Assembly (NCBI RefSeq): GCF_020567525.1
Contig: NZ_JAJCVI010000005.1
Span: forward strand, 418,974 to 482,973
Length of the DNA: 64,000 nucleotides
Direction: 5' to 3'
Origin: Halorubellus salinus
GTDB taxonomy: Archaea > Halobacteriota > Halobacteria > Halobacteriales > Natrialbaceae
Part shown: piece by piece, positions 9,295 through 18,103 of the stretch
Layout: every line of letters begins with the position of its first letter
How positions within the stretch are numbered: position 1 is the first letter of the stretch
Notes under the pieces: model-generated
Told to the model about the DNA's origin: nothing
Databases searched by the model: none
The model's input: the letters and a program-made list of their open reading frames with translations, nothing else
Position numbers and translations under genes: made by a program

Positions 9295-10521
9295 TCAGTC
9301 GACGGTGGCGTCGACGACGACGTGCGCGACGCCGGCGCTGTGGGACTTGACCGTTCGGACGGCGTCGACGGTCGCGTCGCGACCGTACTCGCTGACGGCG
9401 TCGCGGAGGCGGTCGGCGGGCCCCTCGGGGAGCTCGGACTCGTGGACGGCGGCGTGGACGTGGAGGACGCCGCCGGGTTCGACCGCGTCGAGCGCGGCAT
9501 CGAGGTACTCGAACGCCTCCAGCGCGCGATTCACGTCGTCCTCGTCCTCTTCGTTCGACTCGCCGGCGTCGGCTTCGCTGACGCCGTAGTACCCCATGAC
9601 GACGCGGTCGGCGGTCGCGTCGACGTCACGACAGTCGCCGAGGACGGCGTGGAGGCGGTCGGTGACGTCGTTCAGCTGGGCGTTCTCGACGAGGTACCGG
9701 TACGCTTCGGGGTTCAGTTCGACGGCGGTGACGTCGGCGCCCGCTCTCGCCATCGGAAGCGCGAAGTACCCGATGCCGGCGAACATGTCGAGCACGCGCT
9801 CGCCCTCGGCGACGACGTCGCCCATGTGGACGCGTTCGGCCTGATTCCCGGGCGAGAACATGACCTTCGCGCAGTCGAGCGCGTACCGCGTGCCGTGCTC
9901 GACGTGCACGGTCTCGGTGTCGCCGGACCCGGCGACGACGCGCAGGTCCGGCGTCCGGTGGACGCCCGAGACGCCGCTGCGGACGCAGACGGTGTCCGCG
10001 TCCCCGTGGAGTTCGAGGAGGGCGTCGCCGAGTTCGGCGTCGTCGTGGTAGTCGCCGTCGTCGACGAGCACCACGGAGCCGACGACCGCCCACGACCCCG
10101 GCGCGGTCGCGATCGCGTCCTCGCTCCACCCGCGCTCTCTGAGGTAGTCCGCGAGGTCCCGCGACCGGTACTCGGGGTCGGGCTGGCGGACGACGCGCCG
10201 GACCTGGGTCTCCTGGGGCGCGCTCGTGACCGGGAGTGCGACGGTGTCCGCGTCGAACGCTCGCACAGCGCGGTCGTCGTCGTAGATACCCTCGGCGCGC
10301 AAGCCGGCGGTCGCGACCTCCGCGCGCGGCTTCACGACGACCGCCGCGAGCGGCGCGTCCCGGTCGTCGCTCGCCGCGTCGAGCGCGCGGCTGTCCGCTG
10401 GCTCGTCGTCGGCGTCGAGCGCGCGGCTGTCCGCTGGCTCGTCGTCGGCGTCGAGCGCGCGGCTGTCCGCTGGCTCGTCGTCGGCGTCGAGCGCCCGACC
10501 GTCTTCGGGGTCGTCGGTCAT
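9295..10521 (-). CDS. taw2: tRNA wyosine aminocarboxypropyltransferase Taw2 (Met-10/Trm5 family)
   Basis: The 408-residue protein has a class I SAM fold: motif I DMFAGIG at residues 245-251, NPEAYRYL at 270-277 and VMGYYG at 308-313. The last replaces the N-L/M-P catalytic motif of Trm5 methyltransferases and matches Taw2, which transfers the aminocarboxypropyl group of SAM onto 4-demethylwyosine at tRNA-Phe position 37. Assignment to Taw2 over Trm5 rests on that motif. The N-terminus holds 12-residue repeats (see the repeat entry), which are not part of the fold. Its ATG overlaps the stop of the NMD3 gene by four bases (ATGA), so the two are translationally coupled. Confidence 0.8.
   Translation of the reverse strand: MTDDPEDGRALDADDEPADSRALDADDEPADSRALDADDEPADSRALDAASDDRDAPLAAVVVKPRAEVATAGLRAEGIYDDDRAVRAFDADTVALPVTSAPQETQVRRVVRQPDPEYRSRDLADYLRERGWSEDAIATAPGSWAVVGSVVLVDDGDYHDDAELGDALLELHGDADTVCVRSGVSGVHRTPDLRVVAGSGDTETVHVEHGTRYALDCAKVMFSPGNQAERVHMGDVVAEGERVLDMFAGIGYFALPMARAGADVTAVELNPEAYRYLVENAQLNDVTDRLHAVLGDCRDVDATADRVVMGYYGVSEADAGESNEEDEDDVNRALEAFEYLDAALDAVEPGGVLHVHAAVHESELPEGPADRLRDAVSEYGRDATVDAVRTVKSHSAGVAHVVVDATVD
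10378..10494. repeat. 36-bp in-frame tandem repeat in the Taw2 N-terminus
   Basis: Three identical 36-bp units (10378-10413, 10414-10449, 10450-10485) and a partial fourth encode repeats of DADDEPADSRAL in residues 9-48 of Taw2. The DNA copies are identical at third codon positions as well, so the expansion is recent. The unit is a multiple of three and keeps the frame. It adds a disordered acidic tail. Confidence 0.95.
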
Positions 10522-11759
10522 TCGTCGGGGAGGACGTGCAGGCCGTTCCGATGGCGGAGCACGGGCACCTCGGTCCCGGGGTCGGCGTCGAGGTAGTCCG
10601 GCCGGGCGACGGTCGTCGACTGGTACGTCTCCGGGTCCAGCACCTGCACGGCGTGCTCGTCCTCGTACGCGACGAGCGTCGTCGGCACGCCGTCGTCGAT
10701 GGTGCCGAGTTTGCGGGCGTCCGGGGCGTCCCCGACCTCGTAGCTCGCCTCGAAGCGCTCGCCGGACGCCAGCCGGAGGCCCTTGAGGTTCCCCTGCACC
10801 GAGCGCACGAGGATGGGGCCGTCGCCGTCCTCCGGGTCGATGACGTCACCCGGCCGGAACTCGGGGAGACGCACGGCGTACGTGACCCGATACACTTCGT
10901 TCCCGTCCTCGTCCTCCGTGACGAGCGTCTCGTGGTCCTCCCAGTCGCCGCCGAACTCCTCGGTGACCTTGCTCGCGACCTTCTTCCCGAGGTTCGTCGT
11001 CGAGAGCTTGACGTTCAAGCCGTCGCCATCGTCCGCCATCTCGGAGACGAACGCGTCCCGCGACCCCGTCGCCTCCATGTCCGCGACGAGCTCGTTCGCG
11101 ATGGCCTTCGCGCGCTCGACCTCGTCCGTGTCGGGGAGACGGTCGACGGCGCGCACCTGGACGACGCTCGCGTAGTAGTCGCCCGCGATGCGCCCGCAGC
11201 GCTGGCACGTCTGTCGCGCGATGCTCACGGGCACCGTCACGTGCGCTTCGCGGAACTGGCCGCGGACGACCCCGGAGAACGAGCAGTGCATCTTCACGTT
11301 GTTCTGGTCGACCTGCTCGGGGTCGACCTCCCACGTGACGTCGTGCGCGTCGACGTGTACGGCGAGGGATTCGGCGACCTCGTCGATGGCGACGTCCGTG
11401 TAGTCCTTCGCGCCGACGTCCACCCAGCGATTCCCGCGGTGCACGGCACCGCAGCGCGCACAGACTTCGACCCGGAGGCGCTCGGGCGCGTCCACGAGCT
11501 CGAACTGGTCGAAGTAGCAGTCGTCGCAGACGCCGACCTCGGACTTCCCGAGCGGGTCCCGCGCCGCGTGCTCGCTCAACGGCTCCCCGCAGCGCGGACA
11601 GAGCACGCTCGACTCGCTCGACACCGCGTCCCCGTCCCCGTGCCCGAGGAGCTCGTCGGCAGGGCCGACGTGACTGTCGGCATCGTCAGCGTGGTCGGCG
11701 TGGTCGTCGGTGTCGGGTGGGCTGCTTGGGTCGTCGGCGTCGGCGTCCGCGTCGGTCAT
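10518..11759 (-). CDS. NMD3-family ribosome export/maturation protein homologue
   Basis: The 413-residue protein has an acidic low-complexity N-terminus of about 50 residues. Zinc-binding Cys pairs then follow at C54/C57, C78/C81 and C100/C103, with another CQRC near residue 180, the pattern of archaeal NMD3. Conserved blocks include KMHCSFSGVVRGQF and STTNLGKKVASKV. In eukaryotes NMD3 binds the large ribosomal subunit and adapts it for export; archaeal versions are thought to act in late subunit maturation. It lies in an operon: its start overlaps the stop of the surface-protein gene by one base (TAATG), and its stop overlaps Taw2. Confidence 0.9.
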   Translation of the reverse strand: MTDADADADDPSSPPDTDDHADHADDADSHVGPADELLGHGDGDAVSSESSVLCPRCGEPLSEHAARDPLGKSEVGVCDDCYFDQFELVDAPERLRVEVCARCGAVHRGNRWVDVGAKDYTDVAIDEVAESLAVHVDAHDVTWEVDPEQVDQNNVKMHCSFSGVVRGQFREAHVTVPVSIARQTCQRCGRIAGDYYASVVQVRAVDRLPDTDEVERAKAIANELVADMEATGSRDAFVSEMADDGDGLNVKLSTTNLGKKVASKVTEEFGGDWEDHETLVTEDEDGNEVYRVTYAVRLPEFRPGDVIDPEDGDGPILVRSVQGNLKGLRLASGERFEASYEVGDAPDARKLGTIDDGVPTTLVAYEDEHAVQVLDPETYQSTTVARPDYLDADPGTEVPVLRHRNGLHVLPDE

Positions 11760-14206
11760 TACCCGATTCGTACGGCGTTCGCGCCGAAAAGGCTCGCGGT
11801 ACGCGCGTCGCGAGCGTGCCGGGAGCGGTCGGGAGCGTGGTTGGCGTCGGCGGGAGCGTACTCGACGCCGCCGACCACCGGCGAACTGGGCGTGCGAGCG
11901 CTCGCGGTCGCGTTCCAGGTGCCTGCAACGGTGTCGTGGACGTCCCTCGCAGCGGGTGCGTCGAGCGCGCCGAATGCGGGCGTGCTCTCGGGGCGGAGTC
12001 GCGCGCTCTGGAACGTCGGAACGTCGCTCCCGTCGACGTCGAGGATCACCTCGAGCCGGTAGCGCGCGCTGTCGGGCGAGAAGTCGGCCAGCGACGCGGG
12101 CGCGCTCCCGGCGTCGATGCGGGCGCTCCGGTGCTCGAAGTCGCCGTCGCCGTCGGGGTCGGACTCGACGACGATCTCGACGTCGCTCGCGCCGGGCGTG
12201 GTCGCGACGACGTCGACGAGTTCGAGCGTGCTCGGGTCGACGGGGTCGTCGAACCGCTCCAGTTCCGTGGTGACGACGCGGTCACTGACCGGGTCGACGC
12301 CGCGGACGTACAGCCCGGCGGTCGTCGACGCGTCGAGCGCGCGCTCGTACACCCGGACGTCGTCGACGCGACCCGTGTAGTGGACGTCGTTCCGGTCGCC
12401 GTCGAACGACGACGCCTCGGAGCCGTCGCCGATGAACGCGTACCGCGTCGCGCCCGTCCCGACCGGGGCGCCACCGTAGACGTTCGACCGGGACGCGTCC
12501 TCTTGCCCGTCGACGACGATGCGTTTCTCGCCGTCGTCGTACACGCCGCAGGCGAGGTGCCAGTCGCCGTCGTTGTACGAGTCGGTCGTGTAGAGGTCGT
12601 CGATGGTGCCCGAGCGCGAGGTCGTGGAGAACCCGACGCGGCCGTCGCCGTGCACGTAGAGGTTGAAGTACTCGCTGCGGTCGAAGTCCAGCAGCGCCCA
12701 GTTGTCCATCTGCCCGCCGCTGCTGTGCGTGGTGCGGAACCACGCGCACGCCGTGAACTCCGAGAGCGCGCCCTGGGTGTCGTAGGAGGCGTTCAGTGCG
12801 ACGTGCTCGGCGTCCGCGAACTCGAACGCGGTCCCGTGGACGCCGGACCTCCCGCCGAACGCGTACGCGGTCCCGGACGGCGTGCCGTTCGCTGGCTCGC
12901 TGTCGACGACGGGGAACCCGCCCGAGGCGGAGGGCTGGTCGTCGAGCGGATAGTAGCGCTCGAGGTCGGCCGAGGGGGCGGTCGCGGGGTCGCTCGCGTC
13001 CCCGACCTCGCTCGCCGAGAGCGCGGTCGCGTACAGACGGACGTCGTCGACGCGACCCGTGTAGTGGAGGTCGTTCCGCGAACCGTCGAACGACGACGCC
13101 TCGGAGCCGTCGCCGATGAACCCGTACCGGGTGGTGCCCGAGCCGAGCGGGTCGCCGCCGTGAACGTTCGCGACCTCGGCTTCGAGCGCGCCGTCGACGT
13201 AGATGCGTTTCGTGCCGTCGTCCGCGTAGACCGCGCAGGCGTGATGCCACGCGCCGTCGGCGTACGTGCTCGCGGTCGCCTGGTCGTGGACGGCGCTGCC
13301 GGTGCCCGCGGTCGCGCTCGTCGAGAACCCGACGGAGCCGTTCCCGAGCACGTAGAGGTTGAAGTACTCGCTGCGGTCGAAGTCGAGCAGCGCCCAGTTG
13401 TCGAACTCGCCCGTCGAGTCCTCGCTCGTCTGGAACCACGCGCACGCCGTCAGCTCGGGGAAGGCGTCGGCGCTCGCGTACGACGCGCGGAGCGCGGCGT
13501 GGTCGTTCCCGTCGAACGCGTACGCGTTGCCGTGTTCCCCGTCGGCGAGCGTCGCGCCTCTCGCGTACGCCGGGTCGCCGCTGCCGCCGGTCCCCTCGTC
13601 CTCGTCGAGCGCGTACCAGAGCGTCCGTTCGCGGGTCGGGTCGAGCGAGAACGTGAGGCCGGCGGCGCTCCCGCCGACGGTGTAGGACGCGAGGACGAAC
13701 GACCGGTCGCCGCGCTCGAACACGACCTGGACGCGGTCGCCGGGCGCGTACGTCCACGGCACCGTCTCGTTCCCCGTCGCCGCCCCGGTCGCGTCGTCGA
13801 GCACGAACCGGCCGTCGCTCCGCACGACGCCGTCCGCGCCACCCGTCCACGCGTACTCGCTGACGGTGCCGCTGCTCGCGTCCCGTGCGCGGACGGTGAG
13901 CGTCCCGCTCCCGGTGGTGTCGAGGCCGTCCCCGCCGGCGTGCGCGAACCGGACCTCGCCGACGGACTCGTCGTAGGACGCGTCGAGCTTCGCCTGCGGC
14001 GCCGGGTCGGTGACGCTCCCGCCGAGGTCGAGCACGAACACGCCGACGGCGCCGACGAGTACGATGCTCAACGCGACGAGCAGCAGGATGGCGATCGGCG
14101 ACGTCGCGCCGCGGTCGGTCGCGTCGCTGCCGGCCGCGCTGCGGTCGCTCGTGCCGATGGCCCACCCCGTCCTCGCGGGACCCCCGGCACTCCCCCCGGA
14201 GTGCAT
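11759..14206 (-). CDS. Pilin-like surface protein with two LamG jellyroll domains
   Basis: An 815-residue protein. RGATSPIAILLLVALSIVL (from about residue 32) continuing to VFVLDL near 60 resembles the class III signal/hydrophobic N-terminus of haloarchaeal type IV pilins, followed by a pilin-like beta region. Two very similar LamG/concanavalin-like domains follow at about residues 195-385 and 400-610. Both contain DNWALLDFDRSEYFNLYV, a W-H-ACxVY turn and the fully shared RYxFIGDGSEASSFDG. The last 200 residues include a possible calcium-binding ESDPDGDGDF. It is probably an exported, membrane-anchored or pilus-associated adhesin binding glycans. The start at 14204-14206 is the ATG nearest to the signal; the stop TAA overlaps the NMD3 ATG. 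Confidence 0.8.
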   Translation of the reverse strand: MHSGGSAGGPARTGWAIGTSDRSAAGSDATDRGATSPIAILLLVALSIVLVGAVGVFVLDLGGSVTDPAPQAKLDASYDESVGEVRFAHAGGDGLDTTGSGTLTVRARDASSGTVSEYAWTGGADGVVRSDGRFVLDDATGAATGNETVPWTYAPGDRVQVVFERGDRSFVLASYTVGGSAAGLTFSLDPTRERTLWYALDEDEGTGGSGDPAYARGATLADGEHGNAYAFDGNDHAALRASYASADAFPELTACAWFQTSEDSTGEFDNWALLDFDRSEYFNLYVLGNGSVGFSTSATAGTGSAVHDQATASTYADGAWHHACAVYADDGTKRIYVDGALEAEVANVHGGDPLGSGTTRYGFIGDGSEASSFDGSRNDLHYTGRVDDVRLYATALSASEVGDASDPATAPSADLERYYPLDDQPSASGGFPVVDSEPANGTPSGTAYAFGGRSGVHGTAFEFADAEHVALNASYDTQGALSEFTACAWFRTTHSSGGQMDNWALLDFDRSEYFNLYVHGDGRVGFSTTSRSGTIDDLYTTDSYNDGDWHLACGVYDDGEKRIVVDGQEDASRSNVYGGAPVGTGATRYAFIGDGSEASSFDGDRNDVHYTGRVDDVRVYERALDASTTAGLYVRGVDPVSDRVVTTELERFDDPVDPSTLELVDVVATTPGASDVEIVVESDPDGDGDFEHRSARIDAGSAPASLADFSPDSARYRLEVILDVDGSDVPTFQSARLRPESTPAFGALDAPAARDVHDTVAGTWNATASARTPSSPVVGGVEYAPADANHAPDRSRHARDARTASLFGANAVRIG

Positions 14207-14277
14207 GGATTCGAATCCGTACGCGGCGACGAAAACCCTTTGGGCAGGCCGGTTGCGGGCGCTCGCGACCCACTCGT

Positions 14278-14520
14278 TCAGAAGTCGGCGAGCCGTATCC
14301 ACGCGATGACGGCATGCACGAACCACGCCATCCACGCGCAGAACGCGACCAGGCTCGCCGTGAAGTACGCGGTCGGCGTGCCGACGCTCGCGGCGATGGC
14401 GAACGCGCCGACGACGACCGCGACCGCGAGCAGGTTCCGCTCGCGGTGACGGAGTGCGCGGGCAAGGGCGTCGGTCGCGGGACGCTCGGTCACGCCAGCC
14501 ACGACGACGCGCGACCACAT
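14278..14520 (-). CDS. Small membrane protein with two helices
   Basis: An 80-residue protein starting MWSRVVVAGVTERPATDALA, with two hydrophobic segments, NLLAVAVVVGAFAIAASVG and AYFTASLVAFCAWMAWFVHA. No family is recognised. It lies upstream of the pilin-LamG gene on the same strand with a 71-base gap, so it could be the first gene of that operon. It is divergent from the helicase at 14652. Confidence 0.65.
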   Translation of the reverse strand: MWSRVVVAGVTERPATDALARALRHRERNLLAVAVVVGAFAIAASVGTPTAYFTASLVAFCAWMAWFVHAVIAWIRLADF

Positions 14521-14651
14521 AATTCTGGCCGCCCGCGGTACGGACCCGGCGTTCGTCGCGCCCACTGGCCGTGGTTCGTCGCACCGGCCAGCCGCGGGTT
14601 CAAGTGCGATGCCGGGGCGACGTTCGACAGGCCTTTGCGGCCACGAACCTC

Positions 14652-17144
14652 ATGCCTCTTCCAGTGACAGCGGACGCCGGCGACGACGCGAACCCACCCG
14701 AGGACGACGCGGACAGCGACGCGGCCGCGAGCGAGGACGCGGACGGTTCCGCGGCCGAGGACGCGCCCGCGTGGGCGGACGTCTTCGGCCACCCAGAACC
14801 CTATCCCGAGCAGGAGGACGGTATCGACGCGGCCGTCGACACCGCTCGCGACGGCGGGTTCACCGTCCTCGAGGGCGCCTGTGGGACGGGGAAGACGATG
14901 CTCGCGCTGACTGCGGGTCTGCACCTCGTGCGCGACCCCGACAGCGACTTCGAGCGCGTGATGGTGTTGACGAGCGTGAAACAGCAGTTGCGGCAGTTCG
15001 AGGCGGACCTGGAGACGATCAACGCGAACCTGCCGAGCGACTACGACCCGGTGAGCGCGATGACGCTCGTCGGGAAGGCCGGCGTCTGTCCGTACGAGCG
15101 CGAGGGCGCCGCGGGGTTCGGGCAGGGGTCGGTGTACGACCGCTGCGAGACCCTGCGGGAGAAGACCCGCGACCTCACCGGCGAGGGCGGGGAGACGTCC
15201 GCGGACTCGCTCGCCGGGCAGGCCCGGAGTCAGCAGGTCGACCTCGCCTCGGGGCCGTCGGCCTCGGCGGGCGCGACGTACCTCGAGAGCGCGGGCGAAC
15301 CGTCGCCGTATCCGCGCGACATCCCCGAGCACGGGACCGACCGGACGACCGTCGAGTACTGTCCGTTCTACGCGCAGTACCTCGCTGACCTCCCCGAGGA
15401 CGGCGACGCCGCCGAGGGCATCCCCTTCGACGTGACCGACGCGGGCCTGATGCGTCCCGACGACCTCGTCGCGGCGGGCATGGAGTACGGGACGTGCCCG
15501 CACTCGCTGATGGGCGTGCTCCTGAACGAGGTGGAGGTCGTCGTCGGGAACTACTATCACGCGTTCGACCCGACGACCGTGGAGGCGTTCACGGGCGCGC
15601 TGCTGGACGACTCGACGTTCGTCGTCTGCGACGAGGCGCACATGCTCGAACCCAGGGTCAGAGGTCTCGTGAGCGACGGCGTGGCCGACCGCACGCTGCG
15701 CGACGCGGAGGCCGAGCTGACCAGAGTGATTCAGCCGGTCGCGTTCGACGAGGACGGCGCGGGCGACGCGACCCAGCACACGAAGGCGGACGCGGAGCTC
15801 GTTCGCGGGGAGCTCGCCGAGACGGACCTCGACATCGAGGACGTCCGCGCCGTCCGCGACTTCGTGCGGGACCTCCGCGAGGAGCTGTCGCGACGCGTCG
15901 AGGCGCACCTCGACCGCGAGCACAGGGGGTGGCGTGCGGACCTCGCGGACCTCCCAGATGCGGAGATTCCGCTCCGGGACCCGGAGACGCCCCAGGAGGA
16001 CGAACTGACGGAGTGGGCCGAACGCGCCGGGTACGGCCCGAACTTCTGGACGACCGCGGAGTCGGTCGGTGCGACCGCCCAGCGCATCCTGAACGAGCAG
16101 GCCGACGAGGAGAAGCAGCGCGCGTGCGCCACCGCCGGCCGCGTGCTGTCGGCGTGGCAGACCCGCGACCACACGCGGTACTTCCGCGAGATCGACCTGG
16201 AGCGGACGTGGGACGACGCGGAACCGCCCGAGACGTGGCGTCGGGCGTACAACGCCCACCTGAGCATCCAGAACTGCGTGCCGTCGGACGTCCTCGCCGA
16301 GCACCTCGCCGAGTTCGGCGGTGGCGTCCTCATGAGCGCGACGCTCGAACCGATCGACGTGTTCGCGGAGGTCACGGGCCTCGACGCCCTGGAGCGCGAG
16401 GGGCGGCCCGTGGAGACCCGGACGTACGGCCTGCACTTCCCGGAGGCGAACCGCGAGAGCTTCGCGGTGGCTGCGCCGAAGTTCACGTACCAGAACCGCG
16501 GGCCGACGCCCGAACCAGGCCAGATAGAGCCCGCCGAGGGTAACGAGACCCGACGGGTGTACGTCGACGCCGTGAGCGAGGTCGCGGGCATCGAGGGGAA
16601 CGCGCTCGTGGGGATGCCGAACTACGCGGAGGCGGCGTGGATGGCGAGTGCACTCGAATCGGTGCTCGACAAACCCGTGCTGCTGGACGAATCCAGTGCG
16701 GACGACGCGACCGAGGCGCTGAAGGACGACTTCTTCGCTGGCGAAGGGAAGGTGCTGGTCACCTCCCTGCGCGGGACGCTCACGGAAGGCGTGGACTACG
16801 AGGGCGACCGCCTGCAGGCCGCCGTCGTCTGCGGCGTCCCCCTGGTCAATACGGCGAGTCCCCGGACCAAGGCGGTCCAGCGCGCGTACGACGACGCGTT
16901 CGGGAACGGCTTCGAGTACGCGCTGACGGTGCCCGCGGTCCGCAAAGCGAGACAGGCGGTCGGGCGGGTCATCCGTGGCGTCGACGAGGTCGGCGTGCGC
17001 GTGCTCGTCGACGAACGGTACGCGCGGGACTCCTGGAACTCGGTGCGTGACTTCATCCCTGCGGTCGAGCGCGAGGAGTTCCAGCCCGTGAGTCCCGACA
17101 TGCTGAATCTCGCGATGGACCGGTTCCGGGCGAAGCTGGACTGA
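14652..17144 (+). CDS. XPD/Rad3-type DNA helicase, long form
   Basis: The 830-residue protein has Walker A GACGTGKT at residues 75-82, cysteines C146, C165, C237 and C282 placed as in XPD Fe-S domains, and DEAH at 327-330. LMSATLEPI begins the second helicase domain, and QAVGRVIRG is motif VI. The spacing between the second and third cysteine (72 residues) is long and filled with acidic, low-complexity sequence. The N-terminal 40 residues are also acidic and disordered. Likely role: 5'-3' DNA unwinding in repair or replication. The Met at 14652 is chosen because the upstream extension is antisense-like and basic. Confidence 0.9.
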   Translation: MPLPVTADAGDDANPPEDDADSDAAASEDADGSAAEDAPAWADVFGHPEPYPEQEDGIDAAVDTARDGGFTVLEGACGTGKTMLALTAGLHLVRDPDSDFERVMVLTSVKQQLRQFEADLETINANLPSDYDPVSAMTLVGKAGVCPYEREGAAGFGQGSVYDRCETLREKTRDLTGEGGETSADSLAGQARSQQVDLASGPSASAGATYLESAGEPSPYPRDIPEHGTDRTTVEYCPFYAQYLADLPEDGDAAEGIPFDVTDAGLMRPDDLVAAGMEYGTCPHSLMGVLLNEVEVVVGNYYHAFDPTTVEAFTGALLDDSTFVVCDEAHMLEPRVRGLVSDGVADRTLRDAEAELTRVIQPVAFDEDGAGDATQHTKADAELVRGELAETDLDIEDVRAVRDFVRDLREELSRRVEAHLDREHRGWRADLADLPDAEIPLRDPETPQEDELTEWAERAGYGPNFWTTAESVGATAQRILNEQADEEKQRACATAGRVLSAWQTRDHTRYFREIDLERTWDDAEPPETWRRAYNAHLSIQNCVPSDVLAEHLAEFGGGVLMSATLEPIDVFAEVTGLDALEREGRPVETRTYGLHFPEANRESFAVAAPKFTYQNRGPTPEPGQIEPAEGNETRRVYVDAVSEVAGIEGNALVGMPNYAEAAWMASALESVLDKPVLLDESSADDATEALKDDFFAGEGKVLVTSLRGTLTEGVDYEGDRLQAAVVCGVPLVNTASPRTKAVQRAYDDAFGNGFEYALTVPAVRKARQAVGRVIRGVDEVGVRVLVDERYARDSWNSVRDFIPAVEREEFQPVSPDMLNLAMDRFRAKLD

Positions 17145-17185
17145 CTCGGTGGTCGGTCCCGTCCGTTCTGCGTCACCGGTTGCGG

Positions 17186-17929
17186 TTATAGCGATTGCAC
17201 CGCGTCGCCGCTGGCGCGGACGTCGAACTCGAACGTCCACGCGCTCGCTGGCTGGGTGAGGACGTGCCAGACGGTGTCGGCGATGGCGTCGGGGTCGGTC
17301 CACGTGTCGTGGTCGGGGTAGCGCTCGCGGAGCGCGGGCGTGTCGAGCCAGCCGTCGACGAGGAGGTGTGCGACGTGCACGCCCTGCGGGGAGAGGTCGT
17401 CGGCGTACGCGCGCAGGAGACCGCGGAGGCCGTGGCGGGCGGCGCCGCGGGCGGGACTGCTGGAGGCGGTGGTGGCGGCCATGGAGTTCGTCGCGAGGAT
17501 GGCGCCGGTCGCGTCGGCGTCCTCGTCTGCGGCGTCCGCGGGCGTCCGGAGGTCGTCGAGCGCGGCGTTCGTCCAGCGGACGGCGGCGTCGACCTGCAGT
17601 CGCCAGCACGTCTCGACGGCGTCGGGCGTGGTCTCGGCGACGCCCCGGCCGGCGTCGTCTGGCCCGGGGAGGTTCAGGACGAGCGCGTCCACGGGCCCGT
17701 GGGCGTCGCGGACGGCGTCGACGGTCGTGGCGACGTGCTCGGGGTCGGTCGCGTCCCCCGCGCAGGGGTCGACGACCCCGGGCTCGGGGGCGTCGGCGGC
17801 GAGCGATTCGAGGCGGTCCGCGGAGCGGGCGACGGCGGCGACGGCGACGCCCTCGCTCGCGAGCCGGTGGACGACGCGCTCGCCGAGTTCGGGGCCGACG
17901 CCGACGACGATGGCGGTCTCGACGTCCAT
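17186..17929 (-). CDS. SDR-fold protein lacking the catalytic Tyr-Lys pair
   Basis: A 247-residue protein with the Rossmann start TAIVVGVGPELGERVVHRLA and an NxxG-like LNLPGPDD region, as in classical short-chain dehydrogenases. Where Tyr-x-x-x-Lys is expected, the sequence is NSMAATTASSSPARGAARHG, with neither residue. The upstream Ser region (ATNSMAA) is present. It therefore binds NAD(P) perhaps, but probably does not catalyse hydride transfer by the usual route. It is convergent with the helicase (17144) and divergent from the lipoprotein at 18104. Confidence 0.75.
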   Translation of the reverse strand: MDVETAIVVGVGPELGERVVHRLASEGVAVAAVARSADRLESLAADAPEPGVVDPCAGDATDPEHVATTVDAVRDAHGPVDALVLNLPGPDDAGRGVAETTPDAVETCWRLQVDAAVRWTNAALDDLRTPADAADEDADATGAILATNSMAATTASSSPARGAARHGLRGLLRAYADDLSPQGVHVAHLLVDGWLDTPALRERYPDHDTWTDPDAIADTVWHVLTQPASAWTFEFDVRASGDAVQSL

Positions 17930-18103
17930 GCGCCCGCCTAGTCGTGTCGGCGTCTTAGTACCACGCGTCGGGGCGACGCGACCCGGAACCGAACCGGCGG
18001 CTGGTTCGCGACGGCGTCGCCACGCCGTCCCCTCGCCGGAACGCGTCGACCGGGGGACTGGTCCACCCGAAGACACTTGCCCGTCTCGACGGTTCGCTCG
18101 TTC

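Noticed and set aside
11717..14449. Plus-strand frame of 910 codons
   Set aside because: Antisense to the pilin-LamG gene; rich in Arg and Val, without recognised domains.
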